This document shows positions 5,237 to 5,259 of a stretch of DNA of 5,259 bases, piece by piece. The stretch comes from MGBC113645 sp036308445 (GTDB lineage: Bacteria; Bacillota_I; Bacilli_A; Erysipelotrichales; Coprobacillaceae), in the NCBI GenBank assembly GCA_036308445.1, contig JAXJVS010000039.1, positions 1 to 5,259 on the forward strand, written 5' to 3'. A program made the translations under genes and the position numbers. The notes beneath the pieces are model-generated. The model did not search any database and was not told the origin of the DNA. It saw only the letters and a list, made by a program, of their open reading frames with translations. Positions within the stretch are counted from its first letter, which is position 1; each line of letters opens with the position of its first letter.

Positions 5237-5259
5237 ATATTCAGTAATAAATATAAAAA

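Larger units (their letters stand above)
5139..5259 (+). mobile_element. Probable end of an IS200/IS605-family transposon, continuing beyond the window
   Basis: Sequence character changes at about 5139, where the membrane-protein frame is cut. The new segment has a subterminal imperfect palindrome (5147-5189), a T-run, and then a rightward extended -10 promoter. IS200/IS605 elements lack terminal inverted repeats and target duplications and instead have such a subterminal hairpin at each end, with a terminator-like hairpin ahead of the transposase promoter at the left end. The layout therefore suits a left end with tnpA or tnpB to the right. It could instead be a right end (the guide-RNA end of a minus-strand tnpB), but no TnpB C-terminus is readable in the 70 bases available. 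The exact boundary is uncertain by several bases. No transposase coding sequence falls inside the window, so the family call is inference from architecture. Confidence 0.5.

Noticed and set aside
5139..5259. A minus-strand open stretch through the hairpin (ending in TAA near 5138) as a TnpB C-terminus
   Set aside because: It is short and low in complexity, shows no TnpB-like motif, and runs through the palindrome itself, so its openness is probably chance.

Overview
The window is an AT-rich chromosomal segment from an endospore-forming, low-GC Firmicute. A complete run of spoVA-type sporulation genes, a YhaM-type exoribonuclease, strong purine-rich ribosome binding sites and short hairpin plus U-run terminators all point that way. 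The very high A/T at third codon positions and the stripped-down spoVA operon would suit a gut Erysipelotrichia/Coprobacillaceae-like organism, but that placement is a guess from style, not a demonstrated assignment.

Layout, left to right. Positions 1-384 hold the C-terminal part of a RecX-like recombination regulator, cut by the window edge. It overlaps by four bases (TTGA) a yhaM gene (381-1328) encoding the OB-fold plus HD-domain 3'-5' exoribonuclease. A short intrinsic terminator follows (1327-1353). Then comes a tightly packed four-gene operon, spoVAC-spoVAD-spoVAEb-spoVAF (1398-4450), in which every junction overlaps (23, 4 and 4 bases). It ends in a perfect 13-bp hairpin terminator (about 4441-4472) that can also stop transcription arriving from the right.

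On the minus strand, 4476-5138 encodes 220 residues of a very hydrophobic multi-spanning membrane protein that I cannot assign. It has no ATG, GTG, CTG or TTG start upstream of residue 77, and its upstream end runs straight into a different kind of sequence. That sequence (about 5139-5259) carries a long imperfect hairpin with a T-run, then an extended -10 promoter firing rightward out of the window. This is the architecture of an IS200/IS605-type transposon end. The most economical reading is that an insertion has cut off the 5' end of the membrane-protein gene.

Function. SpoVAC, SpoVAD and SpoVAEb are parts of the forespore inner-membrane system that takes up Ca2+-dipicolinic acid during sporulation and releases it in germination. 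SpoVAF is a GerA-family A-subunit-like partner. SpoVAA, SpoVAB and SpoVAEa, found in the Bacillus operon, are absent between these genes. No new multi-gene system is evident. The items most worth a second look are the truncated membrane gene with its transposon junction, and the minimal spoVA operon.
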